Source: Kineosporiaceae bacterium (GTDB taxonomy: Bacteria; Actinomycetota; Actinomycetes; Actinomycetales; Kineosporiaceae). Taken from it: a stretch of 57,637 nt of DNA. The translations under genes were made by a program, and so were the position numbers. Location of the stretch: contig JAEUJN010000014.1 of assembly GCA_016794595.1 (NCBI GenBank), positions 1 to 57,637 on the forward strand. Direction: 5' to 3'. The notes under the pieces were generated by a model. It ran no database searches, was not told the origin of the DNA, and saw nothing but the letters and a program-made list of their open reading frames with translations. Positions within the stretch are counted from its first letter, which is position 1, and each line of letters begins with the position of its first letter. Positions 40,001 to 48,086 of the stretch are shown piece by piece.

Positions 40001-40644
40001 TCCCTCTGCTGTCGGCCACGGTTGAGTTCCCAGATCTCCCCCCACCGCTCCCCCGCGCCCAGACGCTCGGCCGCGAGGTCCCAGTAGGTGCCGGGGCCGT
40101 GGCCGTGGTCGGTGACCACGTAGGTCTCGACCTGCTGACCGGTCCCGGCCCGCTCGGCGGCCTCGCTGTCGGCCGCCAGCGGGGCGGCGCCCTCCCCCAC
40201 CCGGGCCGGCGACGCGGCCGACGGAAGAGCCTGCGGGGAGGGCAGGGTGGACGCCGCCACGTGGGTCAGTGCAGGCGTCATCGCCGGGGACAGTGGGGCC
40301 GCCGTCAGCAGGGGCCCAACGGCCAGGACGGCCGCGACCAGGGCGTGGGCAAGGTGTTGTTGTGCGGCCAGGACCCCGGGCAGCCGCACTGGGCGGCGTA
40401 GGCGCAGCACGGCGGCGATGAGTTCACCGAGCACGGCGAGGGCGAACTGTGCCCAGGCGGTATAGGCGATGGCGGCCAGCACGGCGATCAGCACGGTGTC
40501 GGACAGGTCCCCGGCGATCAGGTCGGGCCAACTGTCCAGCGGGTTGCCCACGGTCGCGGCGAGCAGCACGGGCAACCCGATCAGCACGGCCGCCAGCACG
40601 AGCAGCGCAGCCAGTGCCCGCACGATGGTGATCGGTCCTCGCAT
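37054..40644 (-). CDS. Membrane LysM protein fused to a C-terminal BTAD (SARP-like) domain
   Basis: 1196 residues from ATG 40644, which overlaps the TadG-like stop (TGATG). The N-terminus has three hydrophobic segments (ALAALLVLAAVLIGLPVLLA, TVLIAVLAAIAYTAWAQFAL, VAAVLAVGPLLTAAPL). Two LysM-like units follow (~165-225, GTYWDLAAERLGAGERWGEI; ~245-300, RPGDTLTGIAAAHDVATWQQ). A long Pro/Thr linker, one more membrane helix (~425-445) and an alpha/beta region (~500-800) come next. The C-terminus (~928-1196) has a winged-helix-like start (VRLLGPVEVTASGSLPKG) and a BTAD repeat (DADLFTRLRARATRRG, HEYTAMIVDVAHQVAAHHLA). BTAD domains usually belong to SARP regulators, so here a wall-facing and a DNA- or partner-binding part share one chain. 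It is the last gene of the pilus operon. Confidence 0.82.
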   Translation of the reverse strand: MRGPITIVRALAALLVLAAVLIGLPVLLAATVGNPLDSWPDLIAGDLSDTVLIAVLAAIAYTAWAQFALAVLGELIAAVLRLRRPVRLPGVLAAQQHLAHALVAAVLAVGPLLTAAPLSPAMTPALTHVAASTLPSPQALPSAASPARVGEGAAPLAADSEAAERAGTGQQVETYVVTDHGHGPGTYWDLAAERLGAGERWGEIWELNRGRQQRDGQVMTDPGLLRPGWTVLVPAAGHPTPPAAAPDGDAPVVVRPGDTLTGIAAAHDVATWQQLWDANAGRTQPGHKQFTDPDHIEPGWTLALPDLTPPAADRPPATTTPSTTPTTVEPAAGAAARTSTPAASPGASTPSTAQGDPAATPSLRKPPPLPTIPADPRSTATGIAPAPDSTMTAAPTDPQAVSPESASVEDDAEPQWQVDPGEARAALIAAGLGAGLVGAMALLRWTLARRRQQRYRRPGGSIPKVPVTARATERAIRTATTADITWLDEVLRALPFHLSRQPGGRLPEVIAAVLDTTGVELVLAHPARNAPGAWQVRDGGLRWHHSRDADTGYQAQHRGAHAAPYPALVSVGVDQDDRTWLLDLEHIGVIGLTGDPDACLDLARYLAAELALNPWPELVYLTLVGLGDDLGPLHPGRVRSVDGPQQATAAIHAARVHVRSMTEAMTEIGLGVLPGRLLHVSGDIWFPEILVLSADPPPEAGITDLISTLQPGTRTGQSLVLTGSNATLVDRPWRLEVTATGLLHVPALDLHLTAHRLTCHAGADLGALFTVADIDTDADADATDAVNAHAVSTDAAATEASPLQRNSAEVSPRWMADQEHDTALRPIAAQTPDPSPSQNGLAFDWLTSPLPGVDFGADQVPQVPDALEVPPALRVNLRGDPGTTTTGEPDAQGAAAPSAAVPLRPTPPGPDDENLDADLAAWRDPGCPRPKVRLLGPVEVTASGSLPKGRPRLAWNTEIVACLATRPRGASGEQLAADLWPAVPGVSGTSRLRQAISIVRTWLGHDPTTGAPYLPPATTPGDGTTGTYRVNGLLVDADLFTRLRARATRRGPDGIADLHTALDLVTGIPFDRQRPGGYAWLAERPLDHEYTAMIVDVAHQVAAHHLAGGEAAAAHAAASIAAQAAPYDDGPLLDLIAACDDLGQAAEAELYVGRLLGVHDADGPDDLPSRTARALAAREGTSRDRAGAPGRRAAPN

Positions 40645-41138
40645 CACGGGGCTCCCGTCGTGGTTCCGTGCAGGATGGTGGCGGTGGCCTGCGCCGTCCC
40701 GGACAGATCGCTGACCCCCACCGCGGAGAGCACCGCGGCGCGTTGCGGGACGTGCGCGGTCACGGTGACCTCGCGGGAGGCGACGCTCACCTCGCCGGTG
40801 GCGCCGCGCAGTCCGAGCACCCGGACGGCGGCCGCCTCCGCCGCGGCCGGGTCCAGCTGCAACCCGGCCGGGGAGGTACCCCGCAGCGAGGCCTGGGTGA
40901 GCTGGTCGGCACCGGCACGCGCGGCCTCCTGCGCGATGTCGGCGGCCCGGGCCCGGGCCGCGATCGCCGCGCCACCGTCGATGACCAACCCGGCCATGAC
41001 CATGAGCCCGACTGCCATCACCGCCATGTACAAGGCGACCGTTCCCTCGTCGCCGTGATTGCTGTGAGGCCTTGGGGCACAGCGGTGTCGACACCAGTCT
41101 CGCCGCGATCCACCAGGCGCCAACGGGTTCCGGGTCAC
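40644..41138 (-). CDS. TadG-like pilus assembly protein
   Basis: 164 residues from GTG 41138 (GTGA overlap with the previous gene). A basic N-terminus (SRRDWCRHRCAPRPHSNHGD) leads into EGTVALYMAVMAVGLMVMAG, then LVIDGGAAIAARARAADIA. That is the membrane helix and following amphipathic helix of TadG/Tad-domain proteins. The rest is a small exported strand domain (EVSVASREVTVTAHVPQRAA, then a short C-terminus). It probably functions as a minor pilin or pilus anchor with the two TadE-like proteins upstream. It is followed by the LysM-BTAD gene. Confidence 0.78.
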   Translation of the reverse strand: MTRNPLAPGGSRRDWCRHRCAPRPHSNHGDEGTVALYMAVMAVGLMVMAGLVIDGGAAIAARARAADIAQEAARAGADQLTQASLRGTSPAGLQLDPAAAEAAAVRVLGLRGATGEVSVASREVTVTAHVPQRAAVLSAVGVSDLSGTAQATATILHGTTTGAP

Positions 41139-41626
41139 GGGGCACCTCCGGACAGGTCCCGGTGCGCCTCGACCGGTGAGATCGCCTGCGCGGTCAGCAC
41201 CAGGCTGCCCGGGACGCCGATCAACACCAACGCGGACAGGTCGGCGGTGCAGGTCACCGTGGCCGCGGTCTGCCCGCCGGGACGCAACGCCGAGGTGTCC
41301 ACGGCCACGGTCGGGCCGGTGCACGCCAGGCCCGCCGCGGCCAGTGAGGCCAGGGCCGCGGCCTGCCCCTCGGTGACCGCTGCCCCGGGTCCGGTGGCGA
41401 GCGAGGCTGCCCGGGCGGCCGCACTCGCCGCGCCGTCGACCAGGGCGCGGGCGTGGGTGATCCGCCCGAACGCCACCACCAGCAACACCATGGCAATCAC
41501 GAACGGGGTCAGGATCGCCAACTCGACCGCCATCAACCCGCCATCCCCCCGCCCGCGCGCGGTGCCGTCCGGCTCGGTGTTCGGCGTGGTGTCCGGGCTG
41601 GTGGCCGTGGTGGTGTCGGTGGTCAT
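41135..41626 (-). CDS. TadE-like minor pilin
   Basis: 163 residues. A ~28-residue Thr/Pro/Gly-rich start precedes GGLMAVELAILTPFVIAMVL, the prepilin-like helix of TadE proteins with Glu at the expected place (AVE). The exported part is Ala-rich and has a Cys pair (LACTGPTV, TVTCTADL) that could form a disulfide. ATG 41626 and the stop both overlap neighbours by 4 nt (ATGA and GTGA). It would be inserted in the membrane and processed by a prepilin peptidase, which is not encoded in this window. Confidence 0.8.
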   Translation of the reverse strand: MTTDTTTATSPDTTPNTEPDGTARGRGDGGLMAVELAILTPFVIAMVLLVVAFGRITHARALVDGAASAAARAASLATGPGAAVTEGQAAALASLAAAGLACTGPTVAVDTSALRPGGQTAATVTCTADLSALVLIGVPGSLVLTAQAISPVEAHRDLSGGAP

Positions 41627-42033
41627 GGCACGAATCGTTCGACGGGTCCGGCGGCGTGTTGGGTGATGTCGAAGGAGGCCAACGGGATGACGGTGAGCAC
41701 GGTGGCGTGGACCTGCACGGTGACGGTGGTCGCGGTCCGGTCGACGGTGACCGTGGGTGTGGTGAGCAGGTTCGGGGCAACCTGGGCGAGGTAGGAGGCG
41801 GCGGCGTCCCGGCCGTCGGTGGCCGTGGCCTGGTAGCCGCGCGCGGCCCGGACCCCGTCGCGGGCCGCGGCCTCGGCGACGTGGCGGCCGTGCCAGAGCA
41901 GGGCGTACTGCACCACCAGCATGGTCATCACGATGATCGCGGGCAGGGTGATGACGGCCTCGATCGTGCTGTACCCGGCCTCGCCGCTACCCCTGGTAGC
42001 GGTCGTGTTCCTGCTGCTGGCTCGGTGTCGCAC
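41623..42033 (-). CDS. TadE-like minor pilin
   Basis: 136 residues from GTG 42033. After a short basic, Gly-rich start it shows AGYSTIEAVITLPAIIVMTM, a type IV prepilin-like segment with Glu at position +5 after the G-Y/S site, typical of TadE. The exported part has strands (TVTVDRTATTVTVQVHATVL). No Cys in the mature part. It follows the Flp pilin by 12 nt and overlaps the next TadE-like gene by 4 nt. Likely minor pilin or pseudopilin. Confidence 0.82.
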   Translation of the reverse strand: MRHRASSRNTTATRGSGEAGYSTIEAVITLPAIIVMTMLVVQYALLWHGRHVAEAAARDGVRAARGYQATATDGRDAAASYLAQVAPNLLTTPTVTVDRTATTVTVQVHATVLTVIPLASFDITQHAAGPVERFVP

Positions 42034-42045
42034 GACGGCTGCCCG

Positions 42046-42240
42046 TTACTGCACCGTGACGTTGTTCGCCGCTTCGGTCGCCTTGCTCACCAGGATCGCC
42101 ACGATGACGATCGCGGCCGCGACGAACGCCGCGATGATGACCACGGTCTCGACGATGCTGGCGCCCTCGTCGTGCGCGTTGCGGCGGCTGTCGAGTAGCC
42201 GGGATCGCAGCCAGGTCACCACCACACCAATCTCCACCAT
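42046..42240 (-). CDS. flp: Flp-type major pilin
   Basis: 64 residues. It has the Flp form: a charged start, then DEGASIVETVVIIAAFVAAA followed by IVIVAILVSKATEAANN, with the cleavage-site Gly and Glu at +5 (GASIVE). The mature pilin would be ~38 residues and mostly a hydrophobic helix, typical for Flp. ATG 42240 has GGAAGGGAG upstream. It stands 49 bp after the TadC-like gene with its own ribosome site, which would allow high expression. The symbol follows the Flp/Tad family. Confidence 0.8.
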   Translation of the reverse strand: MVEIGVVVTWLRSRLLDSRRNAHDEGASIVETVVIIAAFVAAAIVIVAILVSKATEAANNVTVQ

Positions 42241-42289
42241 CTTGAACTCCCTTCCGAGATCGATTGAGCACGAACAGAAATGAGCGGTC

Positions 42290-43264
42290 TCAGAACGCCA
42301 GGACGTTCACCACCGCGGGGTAGGTGAGGAAGACGATGAACCCGAACCCGATCAGGATCTGCGCCAGCCGCATCGACTGGTCCTTCTCACCGGCCTCGCC
42401 CTCGGCGTCGGCGAGTTGGGCGCGGCGCATGGTGGCCGCTCGGGCGGTGAGGGTCTGGCGGATCCGGGCGCCGTCCCGTCCGACCAGCCGGACCAACGCC
42501 CCGAGGTCGGCCAGTTCACCGACCCCGATCCGGGCCCCCAAATCGGTCAGGGCCTCCCACTGGTCCTGCCCCGACAGCGAGGCGCGCCAGAGGGTTTCGC
42601 GGAGCATCACCATCGCCCACCCCTCCCCGACCCGGGCCGCGTTCGGCAGCGCCTCGGCCGGGGCGGCCGACCCGGCCATCTCCAGGGCGACCAGGTCGAG
42701 GTAGGCCGCCAACGCCCGCCGGAACTCCTGCCGCCGCCGCGATGCTTCGTGCCGGGCCTCGGCATCGGGCAGGAAGCTGAGCCCGGCGGCCACCGCGATC
42801 GCTGCCACCGCCACCGCCGCCGGCGGCCAAGCCCATCCGGCCGCGACCCGCACGGTGATCGCCGTCCCGGTGACCAGCACCAACCCGGCGCCCGCGGCGA
42901 ACACCTTGCGTGCCAGCACCGTGTCCATCGAGCCACCGGTCAGGGCGAGGTCCTGGCGCAGCGAGGTGTACTCGATGCCCCGCTCGGCCAGCCGGTGCGC
43001 CACCCACGCCCCGGCCCGCGCCAGCCGCCGACCCGACCCGACCGGCCCCACCCGCAGCCTGGTCGCCGTGGCCGGCACCGCCGTCCCGGTGGCTCCCACC
43101 GAGCTCCCCGCGTTCGGCTCGCCGGATCGGCGGGCGTACCGGTCGCGGTGGGCGTCGAAGCGGGCCAGTTGCACCAGCGGTGAGGGTTGCGGCGCCACCA
43201 GGCGCCAGATCACCGCGAACAGCAGCCCGCCGATGACGGCGCCGACCAGGGCCATCGCGGTCAC
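42290..43264 (-). CDS. tadC: TadC-like inner-membrane platform protein (T2SS-F fold)
   Basis: 324 residues from GTG 43264, which overlaps the TadB stop (GTGA). Membrane segments at the start (AMALVGAVIGGLLFAVIWRL), the centre (VFAAGAGLVLVTGTAITVRV, PPAAVAVAAIAVAAGLSFLP) and the end (LIGFGFIVFLTYPAVVNVLA) enclose a cytoplasmic T2SSF-type domain (EFRRALAAYLDLVALEMAGS, then RDGARIRQTLTARAATMRRA and EKDQSMRLAQILIG). It would form the pilus motor platform with TadB under the TadA ATPase. Order TadA-TadB-TadC is conserved here. Confidence 0.88.
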   Translation of the reverse strand: MTAMALVGAVIGGLLFAVIWRLVAPQPSPLVQLARFDAHRDRYARRSGEPNAGSSVGATGTAVPATATRLRVGPVGSGRRLARAGAWVAHRLAERGIEYTSLRQDLALTGGSMDTVLARKVFAAGAGLVLVTGTAITVRVAAGWAWPPAAVAVAAIAVAAGLSFLPDAEARHEASRRRQEFRRALAAYLDLVALEMAGSAAPAEALPNAARVGEGWAMVMLRETLWRASLSGQDQWEALTDLGARIGVGELADLGALVRLVGRDGARIRQTLTARAATMRRAQLADAEGEAGEKDQSMRLAQILIGFGFIVFLTYPAVVNVLAF

Positions 43265-44163
43265 CGCGGACTGCCCTGGGGGCGGCGCAGGAACGCCGGT
43301 GGGCGGTGCGCGGCGGACAGGTGCCGCATCCAGGTGAACCCGACGGCGAACAACCCGACCGCGACCGCCAACGCGATCTGCCCGGCCGGGGTGTCGTAGG
43401 GCCGCACATAGGTGCCGCCGAACACGAACAGGAACACCGCGAACGCCAACGTCAGTGCGATCACGATCTGGACGCCGCGGCGCAGGCCCGCGCGGCCGGC
43501 CGAGATCCGCCGGCGCAGGTCGAGCTCTTCCCGGGCGGTGGTGGCCAGACCGCTGAGCACGTCCCCGAGCCGGTCACCGCGGCGGCGCACGTTGAGGATC
43601 AACGCGGCGATCACCAGGTCCGCGGAGGCGTCGTCCAGTTCGGCGGCCAACGCCAGCAGAGCATCATCCAACGGGGTGCGGGCCCGGATCCGCCCCGACA
43701 ACCGCACCAACGCGGACCGGATCAACGGCGGCGCCGAATGGGTGGTCGCCGGGATCGCATGTTCCAAGCTGGCGTGTGCGGCCACGGTGTCCCGTAACGC
43801 CTCGGTCCAGGTCACCAACGCCTCGAGCCGGCGGATCTGCTCCTGCTCTGCCCGGGTGCCCCCGAACATCCGCGGCCACCAGAACACCAACCCGGCCAAC
43901 CCCACCGCGGCGACCGGCCACCGGGTCACCACCAGGATCAGCCCCCCGACCAGGACGGCGCCCGCCACCCGTCCGCTCACCGCCGGTGAGGCCACCGCGC
44001 GCCGCCACCGCGCCCACCGGGCCGCAGCCACCGACGGCGGACGCGCCGGATCGCTTGCCGTGCCCCGGATCCCGAGCACCAACAACACCACCCCGGCGGC
44101 CAGACCCGCACCGACCACCGCGGCCAGCAGCACACCCGGCTGCAAGGCGAGGGCAGGATTCAT
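43261..44163 (-). CDS. tadB: TadB-like inner-membrane platform protein (T2SS-F fold)
   Basis: 300 residues from ATG 44163, overlapping the TadA stop (ATGA). Hydrophobic segments: VLLAAVVGAGLAAGVVLLVL, VAGAVLVGGLILVVTRWPVA and, at the end, IVIALTLAFAVFLFVFGGTY plus ALAVAVGLFAVGFTW. The cytoplasmic T2SSF region shows RRLEALVTWTEALRDTVAAH and IPATTHSAPPLIRSAL, then ADLVIAALILNVRRRGDRLG. Forms the membrane platform with TadC. An earlier in-frame start at 44247 lies inside tadA and is not used. Confidence 0.88.
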   Translation of the reverse strand: MNPALALQPGVLLAAVVGAGLAAGVVLLVLGIRGTASDPARPPSVAAARWARWRRAVASPAVSGRVAGAVLVGGLILVVTRWPVAAVGLAGLVFWWPRMFGGTRAEQEQIRRLEALVTWTEALRDTVAAHASLEHAIPATTHSAPPLIRSALVRLSGRIRARTPLDDALLALAAELDDASADLVIAALILNVRRRGDRLGDVLSGLATTAREELDLRRRISAGRAGLRRGVQIVIALTLAFAVFLFVFGGTYVRPYDTPAGQIALAVAVGLFAVGFTWMRHLSAAHRPPAFLRRPQGSPR

Positions 44164-45662
44164 CGTGATCGCCCCCAGGCCAGACCCTCGACGGTCGAGC
44201 GTTCGTGGGCGGCGTCGTCGTACCCGGCGTCGGCGAGCAGGCGCCACCGGGCCAACTGCACCTCGCTGTCGCGGACGGCGCGGCCGTCCTCGGCGGACTC
44301 GGTGAAGATCCGTGACCGCGCGACGCGTCCCTCCACGGCGCCGGTCACCTCGAGCACCTCGGTGACCGTGCGGCGTCCGCCCAGGCGCGGGTTCTTGCGG
44401 ACGAACACGATCAGGTCCAGCGCCGAGCCCATCAGGGCGTGGGTGACCTCGAACGGCATCCCCTCGTACTGGGCGGCATAGGTCGCCAGCCGCTGGAACA
44501 CATCGGCCGCATCCCGGGCGTGGATGGTCGACAACGACCCGTCGTTGCCCTGGCTCATCGCCGAGAGCATCTCCACCACCTCAGGTCCCAGCACCTCACC
44601 GACGATCACCCGGGACGGGTTCTGCCGCCGGGTGCGGCGAACCAACTGTCCGATGCTCAACCCCCCGCCGCCGTCGGCCGAGGGCAGCACCTCCTCCATC
44701 TCGGCGACATCCCAGTGCAGCTCGGGATGCATCCGCAGACCCAGCTCGAGGGCCCGCTCGACCGTGATCAACCGTTCACCCGGGGGGATGCAGTTGATCA
44801 ACGCTCGCAGCAGGGTGGTCTTGCCGGCATCCGTGGCCCCGGCGACCACGATGTTGCACCGCGCCCGGACCGCGGCCTGCAGGAACGCGGCCAACCGCGC
44901 ATCGACCGTGCCCAACTCCAGCAGGGTCTGCGGGGCACCACCACGACCCGGACGGCGCGCGGCCGCCGGCACCTCGGCGAGGAACATCTGCGGGAACCGG
45001 TTGCGGCGCACCGAGACCAGGGGCCGTTCGCTGGCCGCCATCACCGCCGACAGCCGCGACCCGTCGGGTAGGCGCAGGTCGAGTTCGGGGTGGGCCGGGG
45101 TGAACGGGCGGGCGTTCAACCCGGCGTAGGAGCCCAAGGTCCGCACGACATCGATCAGGTCCTCATCACTCGCGGCGACCGGGCGGCCCCGGACCTTGCC
45201 CCGATGATCGGCGTAGGTGATCCACACCTCGTCGCAGCCGTTGATGTCGATGTTCTCGATGTCGCCGTCGTCGAGCAGCTCCTGCAACGCCCCCGCCCCG
45301 TACATCGCAGCGTCGATCGCCTCCACCAACCGCCGATCGACCCCGGGATCGGGCAGGTCCACCCCCGCCGCGAGCTGGGACTGCATGTGCCGGGCCACGA
45401 CGTCCGCGGCCCGACTCATCGCCAGCTGCCGCTCATCCGCCGCTGCCAGCGGCGGCAGACCCTGCTGCTCACGGGCATGCTTCTCCCGGGTCATCTGATC
45501 GGCGACCCGCTCCTGCAACACCCGCACCAGCCGGTAGTCCGACGCCGCGCCCGTCATCGGCGCCCTCACCGGCGGCGGGGACATCTCCAGCGACGGCGGT
45601 TGCGATCCCGGGGCCCGGGGCGATCGGCCCCGGTCCCCACCAACCCCCGCCACCGCGGTCAT
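44160..45662 (-). CDS. tadA: TadA/CpaF secretion ATPase
   Basis: 500 residues from ATG 45662 (ATGA overlap with TadZ). Motor ATPase of Tad/Flp pili, T2SS-E fold. The N-terminal helical region and GDIENIDINGCDEVWITY match CpaF proteins. Walker A is GATDAGKT (275-282), the Asp box is LITVERALELGLRMHPE, Walker B and the following region read PSRVIVGEVLGPEVVEMLSA, and the His box reads SLSTIHARDA. The C-terminus (DLIVFVRKNPRLGGRRTVTE) is also typical. It drives pilin assembly from the cytoplasm. All motifs are intact, so the motor should work. Confidence 0.93.
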   Translation of the reverse strand: MTAVAGVGGDRGRSPRAPGSQPPSLEMSPPPVRAPMTGAASDYRLVRVLQERVADQMTREKHAREQQGLPPLAAADERQLAMSRAADVVARHMQSQLAAGVDLPDPGVDRRLVEAIDAAMYGAGALQELLDDGDIENIDINGCDEVWITYADHRGKVRGRPVAASDEDLIDVVRTLGSYAGLNARPFTPAHPELDLRLPDGSRLSAVMAASERPLVSVRRNRFPQMFLAEVPAAARRPGRGGAPQTLLELGTVDARLAAFLQAAVRARCNIVVAGATDAGKTTLLRALINCIPPGERLITVERALELGLRMHPELHWDVAEMEEVLPSADGGGGLSIGQLVRRTRRQNPSRVIVGEVLGPEVVEMLSAMSQGNDGSLSTIHARDAADVFQRLATYAAQYEGMPFEVTHALMGSALDLIVFVRKNPRLGGRRTVTEVLEVTGAVEGRVARSRIFTESAEDGRAVRDSEVQLARWRLLADAGYDDAAHERSTVEGLAWGRSR

Positions 45663-46495
45663 TGCGAGCCCGCCGCGACCGGAACACCCGCGGCCGCAGC
45701 CATCTCGGGCCACCGTCGTCCGATGGCCGAGACCAGGCGGGCCGCCGATGCGGCCAGGTCCCCTGCCCGGCGGCCCCGGCCACCGACCTGCCCGGCCTGC
45801 AGCCGGGCCGCGCTGGCCTCGTCGTCCCAGATGGACCCGATCACCGGCACCGGCACCCCGGCAGCCTCCAGCATGGCCGCGATCTGGGCCTCGACGGCGC
45901 CGGCGTCCCGGCGAGCCGTGCGCACCACCACCCCCAGCGGGCTACGGGGCCTGCTCGCCTCACCCAGGGTGTGCACCAACTCGTGGACCCGTTCGCGCAC
46001 GTGATAGAGCCCGGCGACGCTGGCCCGGGTCACCACCAACACCGCCGTCGCCGCCCGCGCCACCGGGGCCGCCGCGGCACCCCCGTGGAAGCGACCCAGG
46101 TCGACCACCACCGTGCCGGGCCAGGCCGCCGCCTGCTCGGCGACCCCGTCCCACAACGGACGCAACGGCCAGAACGCCTGGGCCGCAGGAGGAGCGACAA
46201 TCACATCGATCCCCCACCGGCTCGCCTGGGCGTAACGAGGCAACGCCACCGGCAACCCCGACCGGGCATCCGCGGCCAAGGTGAGCAACGACGGCTCCGG
46301 GGCGAGCAACCCGCCGTCCCCGCCGTCCCCGACCGCCGGTGGCGCGCCGTCCGGGCGGCGGGCCCAGAACGCCAGGTCACCGCCCGCGGCGTCCGCCTCG
46401 AGCAACACCACCGGCCGTGGCCAGGCCATCGTCACGGCCAACGCAGTGGTGCTCACCCCCGGGGAGCCCTTGTCTGCGCACACCGCGAGGATCAC
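45659..46495 (-). CDS. tadZ: TadZ/CpaE-like MinD-family ATPase
   Basis: 278 residues from GTG 46495 (GTGA overlap). A P-loop protein of the MinD/ParA group with a deviant Walker A (ADKGSPGVSTTALAVTMA; the usual KGGxGKST has lost its second Lys), VLLEADAAGGDLAFWARR as the switch region and TVVVDLGRF as Walker B. Further strands (TAVLVVTRASVAGLYHVRER, LGVVVRTARRD) complete the fold. Members of this group place the pilus machine at a cell site. Loss of the Walker Lys suggests weak or no ATPase activity. It lies directly before tadA. Confidence 0.83.
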   Translation of the reverse strand: MILAVCADKGSPGVSTTALAVTMAWPRPVVLLEADAAGGDLAFWARRPDGAPPAVGDGGDGGLLAPEPSLLTLAADARSGLPVALPRYAQASRWGIDVIVAPPAAQAFWPLRPLWDGVAEQAAAWPGTVVVDLGRFHGGAAAAPVARAATAVLVVTRASVAGLYHVRERVHELVHTLGEASRPRSPLGVVVRTARRDAGAVEAQIAAMLEAAGVPVPVIGSIWDDEASAARLQAGQVGGRGRRAGDLAASAARLVSAIGRRWPEMAAAAGVPVAAGSQ

Positions 46496-47175
46496 CGCGC
46501 CGACACCTCGATCAACGCGATCCGCCCCGACCCGCTGGCCGCGGCCACCGCGGTCGAGGACGACCGGGGCACGATCAGAGTGACCAGGTTGCCGCCGGTC
46601 TGGGCCGGGTCGGCGCGGAAAGCGTCCACCCGGGCCGCGGCCACGATCACCCGGGCCGTCGCCGCAGTCCCGGACGCCGCGCCCGCGGCGGGCAGGGCCA
46701 CCACCTCGACCGTGTCCCCCGGACGCAGCCCGTCCGCGGGGATCTGCCCCGACCTGACCACCACCCCGACCGCGGCCTCGGTGCCCGACAGCCCCGGATC
46801 GGCACTGATCATCGAACGTTGCAGCAACATGTTCGGCAGCAGGTGCACGGCAGCGGTCTGCCCCACCACCGAGTCCAGGTTCTGCCCCGCGATCGCGGTC
46901 ACCCCACCCGAGACGGCCACCGTCGACAGGTCCGCACGCGCCAACACGTGCCCGGCGGGCACCTCGGCGACCACCACGACCACCGGCGTCTTGGCCCCGG
47001 CCCGCACATACAGCAATGCCCCCAGCGCCGCGCAGGCCCCGATCAACGCCACCGCCAACGCGGTCCACCCCGGACGGCGCTGACGGGTCGGCAGCGGACT
47101 GCGCGCCGGGGGCGAGCCAGCGCCCGCCCCGGGTGCCATGGGTTGGGGGGCGGTCCGGCGGACAGCCGTGGTCAT
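46492..47175 (-). CDS. SAF-domain (CpaB/RcpC-like) pilus protein
   Basis: 227 residues from ATG 47175. A Pro/Arg-rich start, one membrane helix (WTALAVALIGACAALGALLY), then an exported SAF domain (VPAGHVLARADLSTVAVSGG, GQTAAVHLLPNMLLQRSMIS). The C-terminal part matches the CpaB/RcpC pattern (DGLRPGDTVEVVALPAAG, GNLVTLIVPRSSS). In Gram-negative Tad systems CpaB sits at the outer membrane; here it would work at the outer face of the membrane or in the wall. ATGA and GTGA overlaps join it to both neighbours. Confidence 0.85.
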   Translation of the reverse strand: MTTAVRRTAPQPMAPGAGAGSPPARSPLPTRQRRPGWTALAVALIGACAALGALLYVRAGAKTPVVVVVAEVPAGHVLARADLSTVAVSGGVTAIAGQNLDSVVGQTAAVHLLPNMLLQRSMISADPGLSGTEAAVGVVVRSGQIPADGLRPGDTVEVVALPAAGAASGTAATARVIVAAARVDAFRADPAQTGGNLVTLIVPRSSSTAVAAASGSGRIALIEVSAR

Positions 47176-48086
47176 CGCATCACCACCTGGATCTGTTGCA
47201 CCACAAAGGATGTCGAGGTCTGGGTCTGCATCTGCGGAAGCACCCCACCGGTGCCACCCGACCCGGTCCAGGTCACCGACCAACTCACCGCGAGGGTGGC
47301 CGTCAGCGGCCCGGAGCGGGTGATCCGGGTGTACTTGTGCGCGCACGCCCCGGCGTCGGGGGCCGAGTCGGCGTCCGCCTCGGTCCACGCCCGGCCCGGC
47401 CCGGGACAGGTCACCTCAGCCGAACCGTCACCCGGATCGAGGATCATGCTCCTCGGGCGCACGGTGACCGTCGCCCACTGCACCCCGGCCCGCGCCGTCG
47501 CCTCGAGCGGACGCCAGGTCGCCGGAGTGGTCCACCACCACGTCCACAGGTTGACCCACGTGTACGGGGTGCCGTTGTCATCGTTCGCCTGGGACGGCGA
47601 GCGGCGAACCACCGGTTTCGGCAACTGCACGCTCGCCAACGCCTGCAGCGCAAGCTGTTCCGGACTCACCCCCACCGGCGGCGTGGCCAACCACACCCGC
47701 CGGGTCGAGGGCGCCAGCGCGGTCGTGCACAGATAGACCGCCCCCTCGGTGCGTCCCTGCCACACCGGGTCACCGGGAGCCGGCTGGGGCTCCAATCGCC
47801 GCACGTAGCACTGCAGGGCGTTCGACCAGGTGCCTGCCGGAGCCGAACAAGGCACCCGCTGATAGGTGGCCCCGTCGCGGGCCATGCACCCGGTCGACGA
47901 GCCCGAGCCTGACCCCGGGCGGCCGCCAGCGGGGCCGCCGGGCTCACCGATCACCTGGGCCTGGCAGACGTCGATCTGGGGGTTGCACCGCACCGTCGGC
48001 GGCGCTGGTGACGGCGCCGCCATGGCACCGGCCGGGGCCAGCAGGAGCACCGTGGCCGTCACCGCGGCCGTCAGGGCTGATCGCAT
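47172..48086 (-). CDS. Secreted protein of the pilus operon, 304 aa
   Basis: ATG 48086 gives a clear Sec signal peptide, RSALTAAVTATVLLLAPAGA, cleaved near AMA-AP. The mature part has several Cys (CNPQIDVC, GCMARDG, QCYVRR, TCPGPG, CAHKYTR), a Trp-rich segment (TWVNLWTWWWTTPATW) and a C-terminal strand region (LTATLAVSWSVTWTG). Similar proteins accompany Tad genes in actinomycete integrative elements, but I know of no biochemical role. It may be a surface or tip component. It overlaps the SAF gene by 4 nt and the lipoprotein gene by 16 nt. Confidence 0.75.
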   Translation of the reverse strand: MRSALTAAVTATVLLLAPAGAMAAPSPAPPTVRCNPQIDVCQAQVIGEPGGPAGGRPGSGSGSSTGCMARDGATYQRVPCSAPAGTWSNALQCYVRRLEPQPAPGDPVWQGRTEGAVYLCTTALAPSTRRVWLATPPVGVSPEQLALQALASVQLPKPVVRRSPSQANDDNGTPYTWVNLWTWWWTTPATWRPLEATARAGVQWATVTVRPRSMILDPGDGSAEVTCPGPGRAWTEADADSAPDAGACAHKYTRITRSGPLTATLAVSWSVTWTGSGGTGGVLPQMQTQTSTSFVVQQIQVVMR

